NCBI RefSeq assembly: GCF_047795645.1
Contig: NZ_CP181045.1
Coordinates: 2,728,001 to 2,792,000, forward strand
Length of the DNA stretch: 64,000 nucleotides
Direction of reading: 5' to 3'
Origin: Salipaludibacillus sp047795645
GTDB taxonomy: Bacteria; Bacillota; Bacilli; Bacillales; Salisediminibacteriaceae
Position numbers and translations under genes: made by a program. A model generated the notes under the pieces. That model searched no databases. It saw only the letters and a program-made list of their open reading frames with translations, and was not told the origin of the DNA. Every line of letters starts with the position of its first letter. Positions within the stretch are counted from its first letter, which is position 1. Below, one piece after another: positions 1 through 9,379 of the stretch.

Positions 1-1909
1 TTTCCATTCGTTCAATGACTTTTTCACGATCTTTCTTGCTCAATTTTTCCGATGGTGCTTTCGTGAACGCTTCGTATGATTCCACTTCCTCTGAAGCATA
101 CGTTGCTTGAATCAAACTTGGAATTGCCTTCACAATCGTCGTTGGTGTGATACCATGTTTTTCGTTATACGCTTTTTGAATCACGCGACGACGGGTCGTT
201 TCTTCAATCGCTACGTTCATTGAATTTGTCATTCGATCAGCATACATAATTACATGCCCATTCGAATTACGAGCGGCGCGTCCCATCGTTTGGATTAATG
301 GTCGTTCAGCACGAAGGAATCCTTCTTTATCTGCATCTAGTATAGTAACAAGAGAAACTTCCGGTAGATCTAGCCCTTCCCTAAGTAAGTTAATACCGAC
401 TAGTACATCAAAATGGCCTTGTCTAAGTTCACGAATAATTTGAATCCGTTCCAACGTTTTAATATCAGAGTGAAGATATTTCACCTTAATTCCGACTTCT
501 TTTAAATAGTCAGTCAAATCTTCAGACATTTTTTTCGTTAACGTCGTTACGAGTACTCTTTCATTTCGTTCTTGGCGTATTCTAATTTCCTCAATCATAT
601 CGTCAATTTGGCCTTTAATTGGTCGAACATCGATAGTTGGATCTAAAAGGCCAGTTGGTCGAATGATTTGCTCAATCATATCGGGACAATGCTCCAACTC
701 ATACGGACCTGGAGTAGCCGATACAAAGATAGACTGTGAAATGTGCTTCTCAAATTCTTCAAATCTCAATGGGCGATTATCTTTTGCCGATGGTAGACGA
801 AATCCATGTTCGACGAGCATCCCTTTTCTCGCTTGGTCTCCGTTATACATGCCTCTTACTTGTGGCAACGTTACATGAGACTCATCGACAACAAGCAAAA
901 AGTCTTTTGGAAAAAAGTCTATCAATGTGTAAGGCGTTGCTCCAGGTTCTCGGAAGGTGATATGCCTAGAATAGTTTTCAATCCCTGAACAATAGCCCAT
1001 TTCTTGCATCATTTCGATATCATATCGTGTTCGTTGTTCTAATCGCTGCGCTTCTAAAAGTTTCCCTCTGTCGTTCATGTCTTTCAAAGTCTCTTCCAAT
1101 TCTTTTTCTATGTTTATTATCGCTTTTTCGAGTTTATCTTCACGAGTAACAAAGTGAGATGCCGGAAAAATCGCGACGTGGTCACGTTCTCCTAACACTT
1201 CGCCCGTTAGAGCATCTACTTCCGTTATTCGATCAATTTCGTCGCCAAAAAATTCAACCCTCAAACAATGTTCATCACGAGAAGCTGGGAATATTTCGAC
1301 GACATCTCCTCTGACACGAAATGTTCCGCGCGTAAAATTAATATCATTTCGTTCATACTGAACATCAACCAATTGACGAAGAAGCCCATTACGATCACGT
1401 TCCATTCCCTTACGCAACGAAACGACAAGGTCACGGTATTCATCAGGCGAACCTAGACCATAAATACACGATACACTAGAAACTATAATTACGTCGTCTC
1501 GCTCAAACAAAGCACTAGTTGCCGAGTGACGAAGTTTATCAATTTCATCATTGATACTTGCATCTTTTTCAATATAAGTATCGGATTGGGGAATATATGC
1601 TTCAGGTTGATAATAATCATAGTAACTGACAAAATACTCAACACGATTATTCGGAAAAAACTCTTTGAACTCACTGTAAAGTTGTCCAGCTAACGTTTTA
1701 TTGTGAGCAATCACTAACGTCGGTTTTTTCACTTCTGTTATAACATTTGAGATCGTAAATGTTTTCCCAGTTCCTGTTGCTCCCAAGAGTGTTTGAAATT
1801 TATCCCCTCTATTGACCCTGCTCACTAGTTCTTTTATTGCATTTGGTTGGTCTCCAGCTGGTTGATATTTTGAATGAAGGTCAAATTCAATCGGTTGCTT
1901 CTCAAGCAC
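1..1909 (-). CDS. uvrB: UvrABC excinuclease subunit B (3' end outside window)
   Basis: Damage-verification helicase of nucleotide excision repair; it is loaded by UvrA and recruits UvrC in the cytoplasm. The frame read from the GTG at 1909 begins LEKQPIEFDLHSKYQP. It has Walker A GATGTGKT at residues 43-50, the beta-hairpin region YYDYYQPEAYIP near residue 95, and helicase motif VI QTMGRAARN near the C-terminus. About 636 codons are inside the window against roughly 660 in the family, so only the last part of the UvrC-binding tail is missing. A strong AAAGGAGG lies just upstream of the GTG. The neighbour minJ lies upstream as in Bacillus subtilis. A LexA-like box precedes the gene, which fits SOS control. 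Confidence 0.97.
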   Translation of the reverse strand, partial: MLEKQPIEFDLHSKYQPAGDQPNAIKELVSRVNRGDKFQTLLGATGTGKTFTISNVITEVKKPTLVIAHNKTLAGQLYSEFKEFFPNNRVEYFVSYYDYYQPEAYIPQSDTYIEKDASINDEIDKLRHSATSALFERDDVIIVSSVSCIYGLGSPDEYRDLVVSLRKGMERDRNGLLRQLVDVQYERNDINFTRGTFRVRGDVVEIFPASRDEHCLRVEFFGDEIDRITEVDALTGEVLGERDHVAIFPASHFVTREDKLEKAIINIEKELEETLKDMNDRGKLLEAQRLEQRTRYDIEMMQEMGYCSGIENYSRHITFREPGATPYTLIDFFPKDFLLVVDESHVTLPQVRGMYNGDQARKGMLVEHGFRLPSAKDNRPLRFEEFEKHISQSIFVSATPGPYELEHCPDMIEQIIRPTGLLDPTIDVRPIKGQIDDMIEEIRIRQERNERVLVTTLTKKMSEDLTDYLKEVGIKVKYLHSDIKTLERIQIIRELRQGHFDVLVGINLLREGLDLPEVSLVTILDADKEGFLRAERPLIQTMGRAARNSNGHVIMYADRMTNSMNVAIEETTRRRVIQKAYNEKHGITPTTIVKAIPSLIQATYASEEVESYEAFTKAPSEKLSKKDREKVIERME

Positions 1910-2139
1910 GTCCTCTTCCTCCTTTTAAATCATCTTGTACGTTAATTGTTGTTTTACTTCTATAACCAAAATAATTTATAACTTCGCTACACTCGGTAGT
2001 ATCTTCTTCTTTTGTGAGTAATTTATCATTTTTTACAATCTGCTAAAAGAAGTATGCAAAAATCGTATCTGTTCCGATTAAGAAAAGCAAATTAACTGCA
2101 CTTCCTTTGCTCTATACCCATTCTTGACATTTGTTTATC

Positions 2140-2178
2140 ATTATATCACAACTTTTGATATACACGAACATATATTCT
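2140..2178 (-). promoter_or_regulatory. Probable uvrB promoter with LexA (SOS) box
   Basis: On the minus strand a TATAAT -10 box lies at 2140-2145. AGAATATATGTTCG at 2165-2178 overlaps the -35 region. The Bacillus LexA consensus is CGAAC-N4-GTTCG; this site keeps GTTCG exactly and has one change in the inner part of the other half (GAAT for GAAC). uvrB is a classical LexA target, so the position is sensible. The leader to the GTG is about 220 nt and I see no convincing gene in it. Confidence 0.55.
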
Positions 2179-2310
2179 ATTTTTCTTAAACTAAATATAT
2201 AGATGATTACCCTAAAAATCAGGAGCAGTTGTTCCAACTCTGATCGTCCCCATCAAAGCAAAACGATGCTTACTGATTCCGAAGTTATTTTTAGAGGAGT
2301 AGATACAAAA

Positions 2311-2339
2311 GAACACTTGCGAAATTCATGCAAGTGTTC
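2311..2339 (-). terminator. Terminator after minJ
   Basis: A perfect 10-bp stem (GAACACTTGC / GCAAGTGTTC) with a 9-nt loop lies 16 nt beyond the minJ stop. It is followed by TTTT on the minus strand. Confidence 0.75.
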
Positions 2340-2354
2340 AAAAGCATCATATTA

Positions 2355-4058
2355 TTATTTATCGTCTGGTTCGTCTTGGTTTTTCTCTTTACTATCTAAT
2401 GTAGGAGACCATTTGTTTCTATTTGTTTTAGTTTGCCTGAATTCATCATAAAAGTTTGAAAGTCCGGAGGCTTGACCATAGGGCGCACCAGAATCGTAAG
2501 CACGCTTGTCTAAATTGTCCTCAACTTCCTCGTTACTTTCATCAGCGTCTAATTCGTTTTCCATCTCTGGATCTCCTGTTGCCTTTTCAATTTCTACAAA
2601 ATTAGAGTCTACAGTTCCTTCATTATTTTCTTCTTCCTCTACTCTATCTTTTTCTTCAGCTACTGCTAGCTCTTTTTGGCTTTCCTCGGACGATTCAGGA
2701 TCATCGTTTCTTTCTACAACATCAATTGACTCCGGTAAATCTAAAGATTCAGATTGAGAATTTCTTTCTGATTCTGGTTTCAAATCTAGGAAAGGTGCCT
2801 CATCTGAAGTTTGATTACTTTTTTCTGTGCTCGTTCTGTCTTGATGAATAACCACAGAAGAGCGTAGTCCTCGATAAGAAAGGTTACCCATTTCATCATC
2901 AGGAACGAATAAACAGCCAATCTGATAATGATCTCCTTGAAAAATCGATGATGATGCAAAACGCATCTCATTATTATGATCAAGTACTTCAAGCTTGCAA
3001 TACGCAGAGTTATGCTGAAGCGCTTCGTAAAATACTCGTTGTGAACTCACTTCAAAGCCATTTGCCTTCACAATAATCTCACCAACTTCAAGCCCCATTC
3101 TATCTGCAGTCGAATGAGGGAGAACTCCAAGAATTTTCATACCCACTTCTTGACGAGTAAAAAGACTTATTTTATTCTTATCTTCCGCCTTATAGGTAAA
3201 GTAAATAAGTTCTCTTCCAATTAAAATGACAGCTGGTATTAATAAGAGAAGTACTGGATAAAAATAAGCACCTACAGCCAAAACGATCACGATTAAATTG
3301 ACTAATAATAATCGCTTGCCAATCTTTTTTACACCGTCAATCGCATACTCACTTTTTATTTTGGCTTGGAACCCTAACATAAACGGAACGAGAGCTATTC
3401 CAAATGTTCCTCCAATTGATAAATCAAAAAGCGGCCACCAATCGGTTCCACTTAAGCTTCCAACGGGGAATATCAGGAAAATTGGAAGGTACCAAAGTCT
3501 TGAGGTAATATGTTCGCCAACCAATTTACCTCGCTTACTTTTAACGATCGCAGGTGATGGTTGTTTCCATCCATCAGCTAGTATTAAAAATGACTCTGCA
3601 ACAAATAAAATAGTTAATAGCCAAGCAATATTAATAAGGTCCATTTGGTTAAGACCTAGTAACCACTGATTCAGTAATGGCCAATCCGTCCCACCTTGTG
3701 GTAAAAAAGGGGCAATGATCATTGCCAGTGAACCAATTACAGTTACACTCATCCAACGAGCATGTCGAAGTGGCAATAATAGTAACCAAACCGCCATTAG
3801 TAACACAAGCATCCCTAAAGGTAACTCTATCCCCAAAAATATCGTAAATACCGAAACGATTCCAGCAACTATTAAAGCGATGAATAAAGGTGATGTAACT
3901 TGTTGTATTACATCAAATACGCGAGTATGAAAGTCTTTCCTTTCTCGCTTCACCCTCTGAAAACCTAGCCAAAAAGCGGCTAATAAAAATACATATGTAA
4001 GAGGGTGTAAAAAGAACCTTCCTAATGATTTAAGTATTTCCAATCCAATCATATCCAA
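2355..4058 (-). CDS. minJ: MinJ-like division topology protein with PDZ domain and long acidic tail
   Basis: MinJ links DivIVA to MinCD at poles and septa in Bacilli. Residues 10-290 are hydrophobic with several membrane segments. A PDZ-like domain follows at about 310-400, including GMKILGVLPHSTADRMGLEVG. The position between uvrB and ctpB matches minJ of Bacillus subtilis. This protein has 567 residues, whereas the B. subtilis protein has about 400. The excess is a Glu/Asp/Ser-rich, probably disordered tail from about residue 407 to the end. The identification rests on membrane topology, the PDZ domain and gene order. The tail is not a known part of the family as far as I can tell. Confidence 0.85.
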   Translation of the reverse strand: MDMIGLEILKSLGRFFLHPLTYVFLLAAFWLGFQRVKRERKDFHTRVFDVIQQVTSPLFIALIVAGIVSVFTIFLGIELPLGMLVLLMAVWLLLLPLRHARWMSVTVIGSLAMIIAPFLPQGGTDWPLLNQWLLGLNQMDLINIAWLLTILFVAESFLILADGWKQPSPAIVKSKRGKLVGEHITSRLWYLPIFLIFPVGSLSGTDWWPLFDLSIGGTFGIALVPFMLGFQAKIKSEYAIDGVKKIGKRLLLVNLIVIVLAVGAYFYPVLLLLIPAVILIGRELIYFTYKAEDKNKISLFTRQEVGMKILGVLPHSTADRMGLEVGEIIVKANGFEVSSQRVFYEALQHNSAYCKLEVLDHNNEMRFASSSIFQGDHYQIGCLFVPDDEMGNLSYRGLRSSVVIHQDRTSTEKSNQTSDEAPFLDLKPESERNSQSESLDLPESIDVVERNDDPESSEESQKELAVAEEKDRVEEEENNEGTVDSNFVEIEKATGDPEMENELDADESNEEVEDNLDKRAYDSGAPYGQASGLSNFYDEFRQTKTNRNKWSPTLDSKEKNQDEPDDK

Positions 4059-4485
4059 GCAAATTCCTCCTCAACCCATTATTCATAATATTTTAATTTG
4101 TTAGAGGACATAAAATACCAAGAAAACCAATCGTAGGAAATTTAACTAACGTCATCTTACGATTTATAAACAGTTTCTATTAATATTACTCGTTATTTTA
4201 ATCCCTATATCCCATACACTTTTTAGAAAATAAATTATCTTGATATATTTCTCCTCTGTTATAACAACCACGTTCAATATGATACCTCTTTCTTTCATTG
4301 TAAATGAATTATTAGAAAAGAAAAGTGATTTTTTTAGTTTTTAGAAGATATTCTTCAAAAGATGAAAATCGATAAAACACACCTTGCCATGACTAGGTAG
4401 CTATTAAACGAAACGATTAACTAATTCGTGATCATTATGTTTTAGGAAACAGCTGAAAGTTCGTATTACAATTTTTTCAAAAAAA
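4059..4485. other. Intergenic stretch upstream of minJ, no gene seen
   Basis: A/T-rich, with no ORF preceded by a ribosome-binding site. It presumably holds the minJ promoter, but I could not single out a clear -35/-10 pair. Confidence 0.5.
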
Positions 4486-4520
4486 GTTGACGATGCAGGG
4501 AAATACCTATCATCGTCAAC
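4486..4520 (-). terminator. Terminator after ctpB
   Basis: A perfect 10-bp stem GTTGACGATG / CATCGTCAAC with a 15-nt loop, followed by seven T on the minus strand. Confidence 0.85.
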
Positions 4521-4531
4521 TACTCATTCTC

Positions 4532-6025
4532 TTATTCAGCTGTCAACAATTCAATCGCTTTTTGGAATTGAAGATCTGAATCACGGTCTTGAATTACTTC
4601 AATTAATAATTCTTGTAAACGATCTCCTGTTTCTTCGTTTATTTCTCCAGTAACTTCTATCCCTTGATTTTCTTGGAATGAAGAAACCGCATCTTCTGTT
4701 TGACGATCAAAATATCCGTCGGTTCGACCTGGCTCTTCCCCGATCGCTTCTAGCATCATTTGCGCACTTTTTACGTGGTCACTTGAAGTATCGAAAGTAA
4801 TAGACTCATCAAAATCAAGTGGGGTTGCAAAGAAAAAGTCTGGTTGATCGACTTCTACCGTCGGCTGAACACCTTCCTCGTTAATATCATTTCCATCCGA
4901 TGTCAGCCATCTGTATAGTGTTAGTTTAATCTGACTTCCGTCCTCCATCTCAATCGTTTGTTGAACGGTACCTTTCCCAAATGAACTTTTTCCAACTACA
5001 TCATATCCTCCAGCTTCTTTCAGCGCTGCTGCAAGAATTTCTGAAGCTGAGGCACTACCTTCATCAATTAACGTGACAATTTGATATTCTTTCTCGTCTT
5101 CTAAGTTAGAAATGTGTCTCAATCGTTCGCCATCTCGGTGTTCAATTTGTACGACAGGTTCTCCTCCTGGGATAATTAAGTCTCCAATATCTTCCACAAC
5201 ATTCAAGTAGCCACCTGGATTTCCACGAACATCAATGACCAATCCATCAATGCCTTGATTCTCCAATTCAATCAATTCTTCTTCAAATCTCTCCCCTGTG
5301 TCCTCTGAGAACGAGAGAATATCTAGGATGCCAATATTTTTTCCATTTTTTTCAACGACTTCACTATGAACGGACTCGATTGGTATTTCGTCTCTAACTA
5401 CATCTATATCAATTGAATCATTCATACCTGGACGCTCGATTGTTAATGTTACCGTTGTTCCTTTTTCGCCACGAATCTCTAATACCGCTTCATTTAGTGA
5501 TAATCCATCGATATTATCTCCATCAATTCCAATAATTTGATCGTTAGGTCTTAACCCTGCTTCTTCTGCAGGAGAATCTCGAAGCGGTGCTTCAATCGTT
5601 ACTTTGTTATCTTTCATCATAACTTGGGCTCCAATTCCTTCAAACGATGAGCCAAGTGACTCCATAAATTCTTCTGCAGTGCTTTGATCCATATAAACCG
5701 AATATGGATCATCCAGTGACTCAAGCATCCCTGAAATCGCACCTTCTATTAATTTTGCTTCATCCACTTCATTTACATATCGTTCAGATATTGTTTCGAA
5801 AGCCTGTTCAACTTTTCCTATCCACTCTTCATCTGTTTCTATTTCAGTGGAAGCTTCTTCCACTTCATCGCTATTACCCTCAATCAGCTGTTCAATTTCC
5901 TCTTCCTCTAACACCATTGTCGGATCATTATCATCCATAGCAGCCATGGTAACGTACATTCCTCCAGCCCCTAGCAGCAGGGATAAAAAGACTACTAGAG
6001 GGACGAGAATTTTATTTTTTTTCAT
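4532..6025 (-). CDS. ctpB: S41 carboxy-terminal processing protease (CtpB type)
   Basis: Serine protease of the CtpA/CtpB family. In Bacillus subtilis CtpB acts in the intermembrane space of the forespore and cleaves SpoIVFA to allow pro-sigma-K processing. An N-terminal membrane anchor (residues 8-29) is followed by an acidic linker. The PDZ domain spans about 125-205 and the S41 core 215-390. The catalytic pair is probably Ser326 in GSASASEI and Lys351 in FGKGTV, 25 residues apart as in tail-specific proteases. A peptidoglycan-binding-like domain ends the protein (about 400-490). The length of 497 is normal for the family. The gene lies downstream of the M23 hydrolase gene on the same strand with its own terminator. 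Confidence 0.93.
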   Translation of the reverse strand: MKKNKILVPLVVFLSLLLGAGGMYVTMAAMDDNDPTMVLEEEEIEQLIEGNSDEVEEASTEIETDEEWIGKVEQAFETISERYVNEVDEAKLIEGAISGMLESLDDPYSVYMDQSTAEEFMESLGSSFEGIGAQVMMKDNKVTIEAPLRDSPAEEAGLRPNDQIIGIDGDNIDGLSLNEAVLEIRGEKGTTVTLTIERPGMNDSIDIDVVRDEIPIESVHSEVVEKNGKNIGILDILSFSEDTGERFEEELIELENQGIDGLVIDVRGNPGGYLNVVEDIGDLIIPGGEPVVQIEHRDGERLRHISNLEDEKEYQIVTLIDEGSASASEILAAALKEAGGYDVVGKSSFGKGTVQQTIEMEDGSQIKLTLYRWLTSDGNDINEEGVQPTVEVDQPDFFFATPLDFDESITFDTSSDHVKSAQMMLEAIGEEPGRTDGYFDRQTEDAVSSFQENQGIEVTGEINEETGDRLQELLIEVIQDRDSDLQFQKAIELLTAE

Positions 6026-6246
6026 GCTTCCACCTCATTCTATCTCTTTATCAATACATTAAATACTTGCTTGCCTAACAACTATTCAAATTCGTTTATC
6101 ATTTGTTCTATCATAACAGACAAATAGAAATATTTGAAACAATTCAAGCTACTTAGAAAAACATGGATACTAAATTAAACCTGTCCAGAGTGCGTTGTTC
6201 AATTTTATGTAAAATTACTGTTGGTCTGTTATTTACGTCATAAAAA

Positions 6247-6290
6247 AAGAAGAGGTCCAGTTAGTATACTGTAGGACTCTCTTCTTCATT
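6247..6290 (-). terminator. Terminator after the M23 hydrolase gene
   Basis: On the minus strand AAGAAGAG pairs with CTCTTCTT, with additional inner pairs, followed by a run of seven T. It lies about 35 nt past the stop codon. Confidence 0.8.
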
Positions 6291-6323
6291 CTAATTATTA
6301 AAAAATTTAGCGATTGACAATGA

Positions 6324-7745
6324 TTATGGCAAGTAAGACGAAGGATTTACAGCTGAAGATCCTCCTGAATATCCTCCAGGATGAACTTCGAAATGTAAGT
6401 GTATTCCAGTTGAAACACCTGTAGTCCCCATCGTTGCAATATTTTCTCCACGACTAACGCGATTACCAGCGGATACATTAAAAGAAGATAAATGGGCATA
6501 AAGCGTTGTTATCGATTTTCCATCAACAACGTGTGAGATCAATATCGTATTCCCATATCCACCCATCCATCCTGCAGAAATCACTGTTCCTGCTTCAGCA
6601 GCATAGATGTTTCGACCATTACGTCCGCCGAAGTCAGTGCCATTGTGAGGACTAACTGTTCCTCGTACTGGATGCACTCGACTAGGATTAAAACTTGACG
6701 TTACCCTACCGTCAGAAGGTCGGTGGAATATTGCTGAACCTCCACTTGAAGTTTGCGCTGATTCACCCGAACTCGTGCTAGGTGAAGGACTTGATTGGCT
6801 AGCTTGTTCTTGTTCTCTTTGTTCTTGTTGTTGTTGCTGCTGTTGCTGCTGCTCTTGCTCTTGCTGCCTTTGCTCTTGTTCTCTTTGTTTTCTTTCTTCT
6901 TCTTCACGCTGGCGACGTTCTTCTTCTTCTTTTTTACGTCGTTCTTCTTCGATTCTTCGTTGTTCCTCTTCCCACTCAGCTAGTTCTTTTTCTGCGGCTT
7001 CTTCTTGCGCTTTTAATAAGGATTGTTCCTCTTCAAGCGACATTAAATTTCCTTCAAGAATATAACCTTTTCCTTGCAGTTCTTCCATTAGATCATTTTT
7101 TTCCTCAACTTGACCTTCTAATTGTGTACGCAAATTCTCTAACTCTGCCATTTGCTCTTCAAGACTAGCAAGCTCATTTTCTAGCGACTGTTTCGCTATT
7201 TCCAAAGCTTCCATATCTTCAACATGTTGTTCCAAAATACTTCGATCACTCTTAGCAATGGAATGTAGAGCTGACACTCGTTCAATTAGATCACCAAAAC
7301 TTTGTGAACCTAAAATAACTTCTATGTAATTAACATTACCGCCACTTTGGTACATAGATTTGACTCGTTCTTTTAATAATTCATCTCGTTCAGCAATTCG
7401 TTCTTCGAGTTCTATAATATCTTCACGTAATTTTTCAACACGTTCCGTTGTTTCATCAAGTTCCGTTTGTTTCGCATCAATTTGCTGATTTGTGTCAGCC
7501 ATAGCCTCATCTAACTGCCTAATTTCGCTTTCGGCTACGTTGAGTTCTTCTTCAATTTCTTCTAGCTCTTCCTCAGTTCTATCCGCTTCTATTTCCTTTT
7601 CTTGTTGTTCTTCGCGGAAAGAATTAATTTTCTCTTCGATTTCTTCGCCTTCATTCGCAGAAGTAGAAGGAGTAGTAATAAATCCATTCAATATAGTGAA
7701 CAATAAGAACGACGCAAAAAAGACCTTCATATATATTTTAGCCAT
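6324..7745 (-). CDS. Secreted coiled-coil M23 peptidase, candidate FtsEX-controlled murein hydrolase
   Basis: A signal peptide (residues 1-30, ending near TSANEGEE) leads into about 230 residues of heptad-rich coiled coil resembling the N-terminal domain of CwlO, PcsB and EnvC. A Glu/Arg/Gln tract follows (about 255-315, with nine consecutive Gln), then a Ser/Thr-rich linker, then a LytM/M23 domain. The zinc motifs HxxxD (His367 in HNGTDFGG) and HxH (HLH at about 449-451) are intact, so the enzyme should be active. It lies 64 bp downstream of ftsX on the same strand. In the FtsEX systems of other bacteria the ABC-like complex activates hydrolases with such coiled coils, so this is the probable partner. 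That link is inferred. Confidence 0.9.
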   Translation of the reverse strand: MAKIYMKVFFASFLLFTILNGFITTPSTSANEGEEIEEKINSFREEQQEKEIEADRTEEELEEIEEELNVAESEIRQLDEAMADTNQQIDAKQTELDETTERVEKLREDIIELEERIAERDELLKERVKSMYQSGGNVNYIEVILGSQSFGDLIERVSALHSIAKSDRSILEQHVEDMEALEIAKQSLENELASLEEQMAELENLRTQLEGQVEEKNDLMEELQGKGYILEGNLMSLEEEQSLLKAQEEAAEKELAEWEEEQRRIEEERRKKEEEERRQREEEERKQREQEQRQQEQEQQQQQQQQQEQREQEQASQSSPSPSTSSGESAQTSSGGSAIFHRPSDGRVTSSFNPSRVHPVRGTVSPHNGTDFGGRNGRNIYAAEAGTVISAGWMGGYGNTILISHVVDGKSITTLYAHLSSFNVSAGNRVSRGENIATMGTTGVSTGIHLHFEVHPGGYSGGSSAVNPSSYLP

Positions 7746-7798
7746 TAACTAACCTCCTTTTTTATATGTTTATTCCCTAGGAAATAAACGGGAAAATC

Positions 7799-7832
7799 TT
7801 AGGAAGCTCTTAAACTCTTAAGAACTTCCTAA
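7799..7832 (-). terminator. Hairpin overlapping the ftsX stop codon
   Basis: TTAGGAAG and CTTCCTAA form an 8-bp perfect stem across the end of ftsX. There is no strong T-run, so it may attenuate or stabilise rather than fully terminate before the hydrolase gene. Confidence 0.4.
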
Positions 7833-8703
7833 CACTCATGAGGCTTCCCCATACGCCGACAATTGCTCCAATACTTAAAAGTAATATTGCTGTTTGAATA
7901 ACCAATGGAAAAGTAGGTAAAAAATCAAAAAATTCTAATCCTGTATTTTCTCCCATCGTTTCATAGAATCGATGATATCCAAAGGTTAACACACTGACTG
8001 GTATGATAGCGCCAAATGTCCCTAACAAGAGGCCCTCAATAAAGAATGGCCAACGAATAAAGGCATTTGTTGCACCCACAAGTTTCATAATTTGAATCTC
8101 TGTTTTTCTTGCAAGAATTGTAAGTTTAATTGTATTGGCAATTAGAAAGACTGCCGTGAACAATAAACCAAGTACTAGTACAACTCCTACCACACGGATA
8201 AAATCAGTTGCTGAGAAAAGTTGTTCAAAAATATCTCTCCCATACTCAACACCCTCTACATGGTCCATGTCTTCGATCTCTACTGCAATATTCTCTGTTT
8301 GTTGAGGATCTTCGGCACGAACGACGAAAGTATCATTCAATGGGTTTTCATCACGAAGTCCTTCAAAATAGTCTCCTTGTTCACCTAAACTATCAATAAA
8401 AGCTTCTAATCCTTCGTCTTTTGGCACAAAATCTAACGAGCCTATTTCAGAAACTTCATTTAAATCATCTCTTAATTCATCTTGGTCTGATTCTGTTGCA
8501 TTTAACTCAACAAATACTCGAATCTCAACATCTTCTTCCAGTGAGTTCGCAAAATGATTTACATTCATAATCATCAAAAGAAACGCTCCAACGACCAACA
8601 ATGTAACAGTTACAGCACTGACAGACGCAAATGTCATCCATCCATTTCTGACAATGTTTTTTCCACCTTCTTTGATATGTCTACCAAACGTTCTAGCTCT
8701 CAT
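7810..8703 (-). CDS. ftsX: Cell division ABC-like permease FtsX
   Basis: Membrane subunit of FtsEX, which transmits cytoplasmic ATP hydrolysis to extracellular murein hydrolases. The 297 residues show one N-terminal membrane helix (about 25-48), a large extracellular domain (50-165), and three C-terminal helices, the standard FtsX topology. Its ATG lies inside the last codons of ftsE (11-bp overlap), so the two are translationally coupled. The ribosome-binding site GGGGGACTT precedes the ATG. The hydrolase gene follows directly, which supports a three-gene functional unit. Confidence 0.95.
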   Translation of the reverse strand: MRARTFGRHIKEGGKNIVRNGWMTFASVSAVTVTLLVVGAFLLMIMNVNHFANSLEEDVEIRVFVELNATESDQDELRDDLNEVSEIGSLDFVPKDEGLEAFIDSLGEQGDYFEGLRDENPLNDTFVVRAEDPQQTENIAVEIEDMDHVEGVEYGRDIFEQLFSATDFIRVVGVVLVLGLLFTAVFLIANTIKLTILARKTEIQIMKLVGATNAFIRWPFFIEGLLLGTFGAIIPVSVLTFGYHRFYETMGENTGLEFFDFLPTFPLVIQTAILLLSIGAIVGVWGSLMSVRKFLRV

Positions 8704-9379
8704 ATTTGTAAGTCCCCCTTACTTCGTCTCGGGAGATACGTCCACCTTCAATTGCAATCAGACGCTTACGCATACTATCTACAATATCTCGATTGTGTGT
8801 AGCCATTACGATCGTTGTCCCTCGATCGTTAATTTCTTCTAAAATGTGCATAATTTCCCAAGATGTATCTGGATCGAGGTTTCCTGTAGGCTCGTCTGCT
8901 ATCAGCACAGACGGACTATTGACAATTGCACGAGCAATCGCCACTCGTTGCTGTTCGCCACCAGATAACTCATGAGGTAAAAACCTCGCTTTATTTTTTA
9001 ACCGCACGATATCTAACACATTCATGACTCTTCTGCGAATATTTGCTTTGCTTTCTTCGATAACTTCCATCGCAAATGCCACATTCTCAAAAACTGATAA
9101 ACTCGGTAATAGTTTGAAATCTTGAAATACAACTCCAATTTTACGTCGCAAAAACGGAATTTGTTTCTCTTTCATATCACTCAAACTATCTCCATCAATT
9201 GAAATTTCACCACGTGTAGGTTTTTCTTCACGATACATCATTTTAATGAAGGTGGATTTTCCTGCTCCACTAGAGCCTACCACATAAACAAATTCTCCCT
9301 TTTTAATATATATGGAAATTCCATTTACAGCCATCACACCGTTTGGATAGGTTTTCCATACATCCTGCATTTGAATCAA
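8693..9379 (-). CDS. ftsE: Cell division ATP-binding protein FtsE
   Basis: Cytoplasmic ATPase of FtsEX. It has Walker A GSSGAGKST near residues 35-43, the signature LSGGEQQR, and Walker B VLIADEPTGNLD. I choose the TTG at 9379, giving 228 residues. The N-terminus then reads LIQMQDVWKTYPNG and aligns with the usual MIEM start, and the AGGAAG upstream is well spaced. The longer GTG at 9388 would have its Shine-Dalgarno only two bases away. The gene overlaps ftsX and leads the ftsE-ftsX-hydrolase unit. Confidence 0.95.
   Translation of the reverse strand: MIQMQDVWKTYPNGVMAVNGISIYIKKGEFVYVVGSSGAGKSTFIKMMYREEKPTRGEISIDGDSLSDMKEKQIPFLRRKIGVVFQDFKLLPSLSVFENVAFAMEVIEESKANIRRRVMNVLDIVRLKNKARFLPHELSGGEQQRVAIARAIVNSPSVLIADEPTGNLDPDTSWEIMHILEEINDRGTTIVMATHNRDIVDSMRKRLIAIEGGRISRDEVRGTYKYES

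Noticed and set aside
1960..2110. Small hydrophobic frame in the uvrB leader (csbA-like position)
   Set aside because: Only about 15 codons with a weak TTG start. It does not resemble CsbA and no full-length frame exists.
2506..2757. Ser-rich plus-strand ORF within minJ
   Set aside because: Antisense of the acidic MinJ tail; no ribosome-binding site.
6775..7065. Cys/Ser-rich ORF on the plus strand
   Set aside because: It is the antisense of the Gln/Glu/Arg low-complexity tract of the M23 hydrolase. The repeated codons produce long false frames on the other strand.
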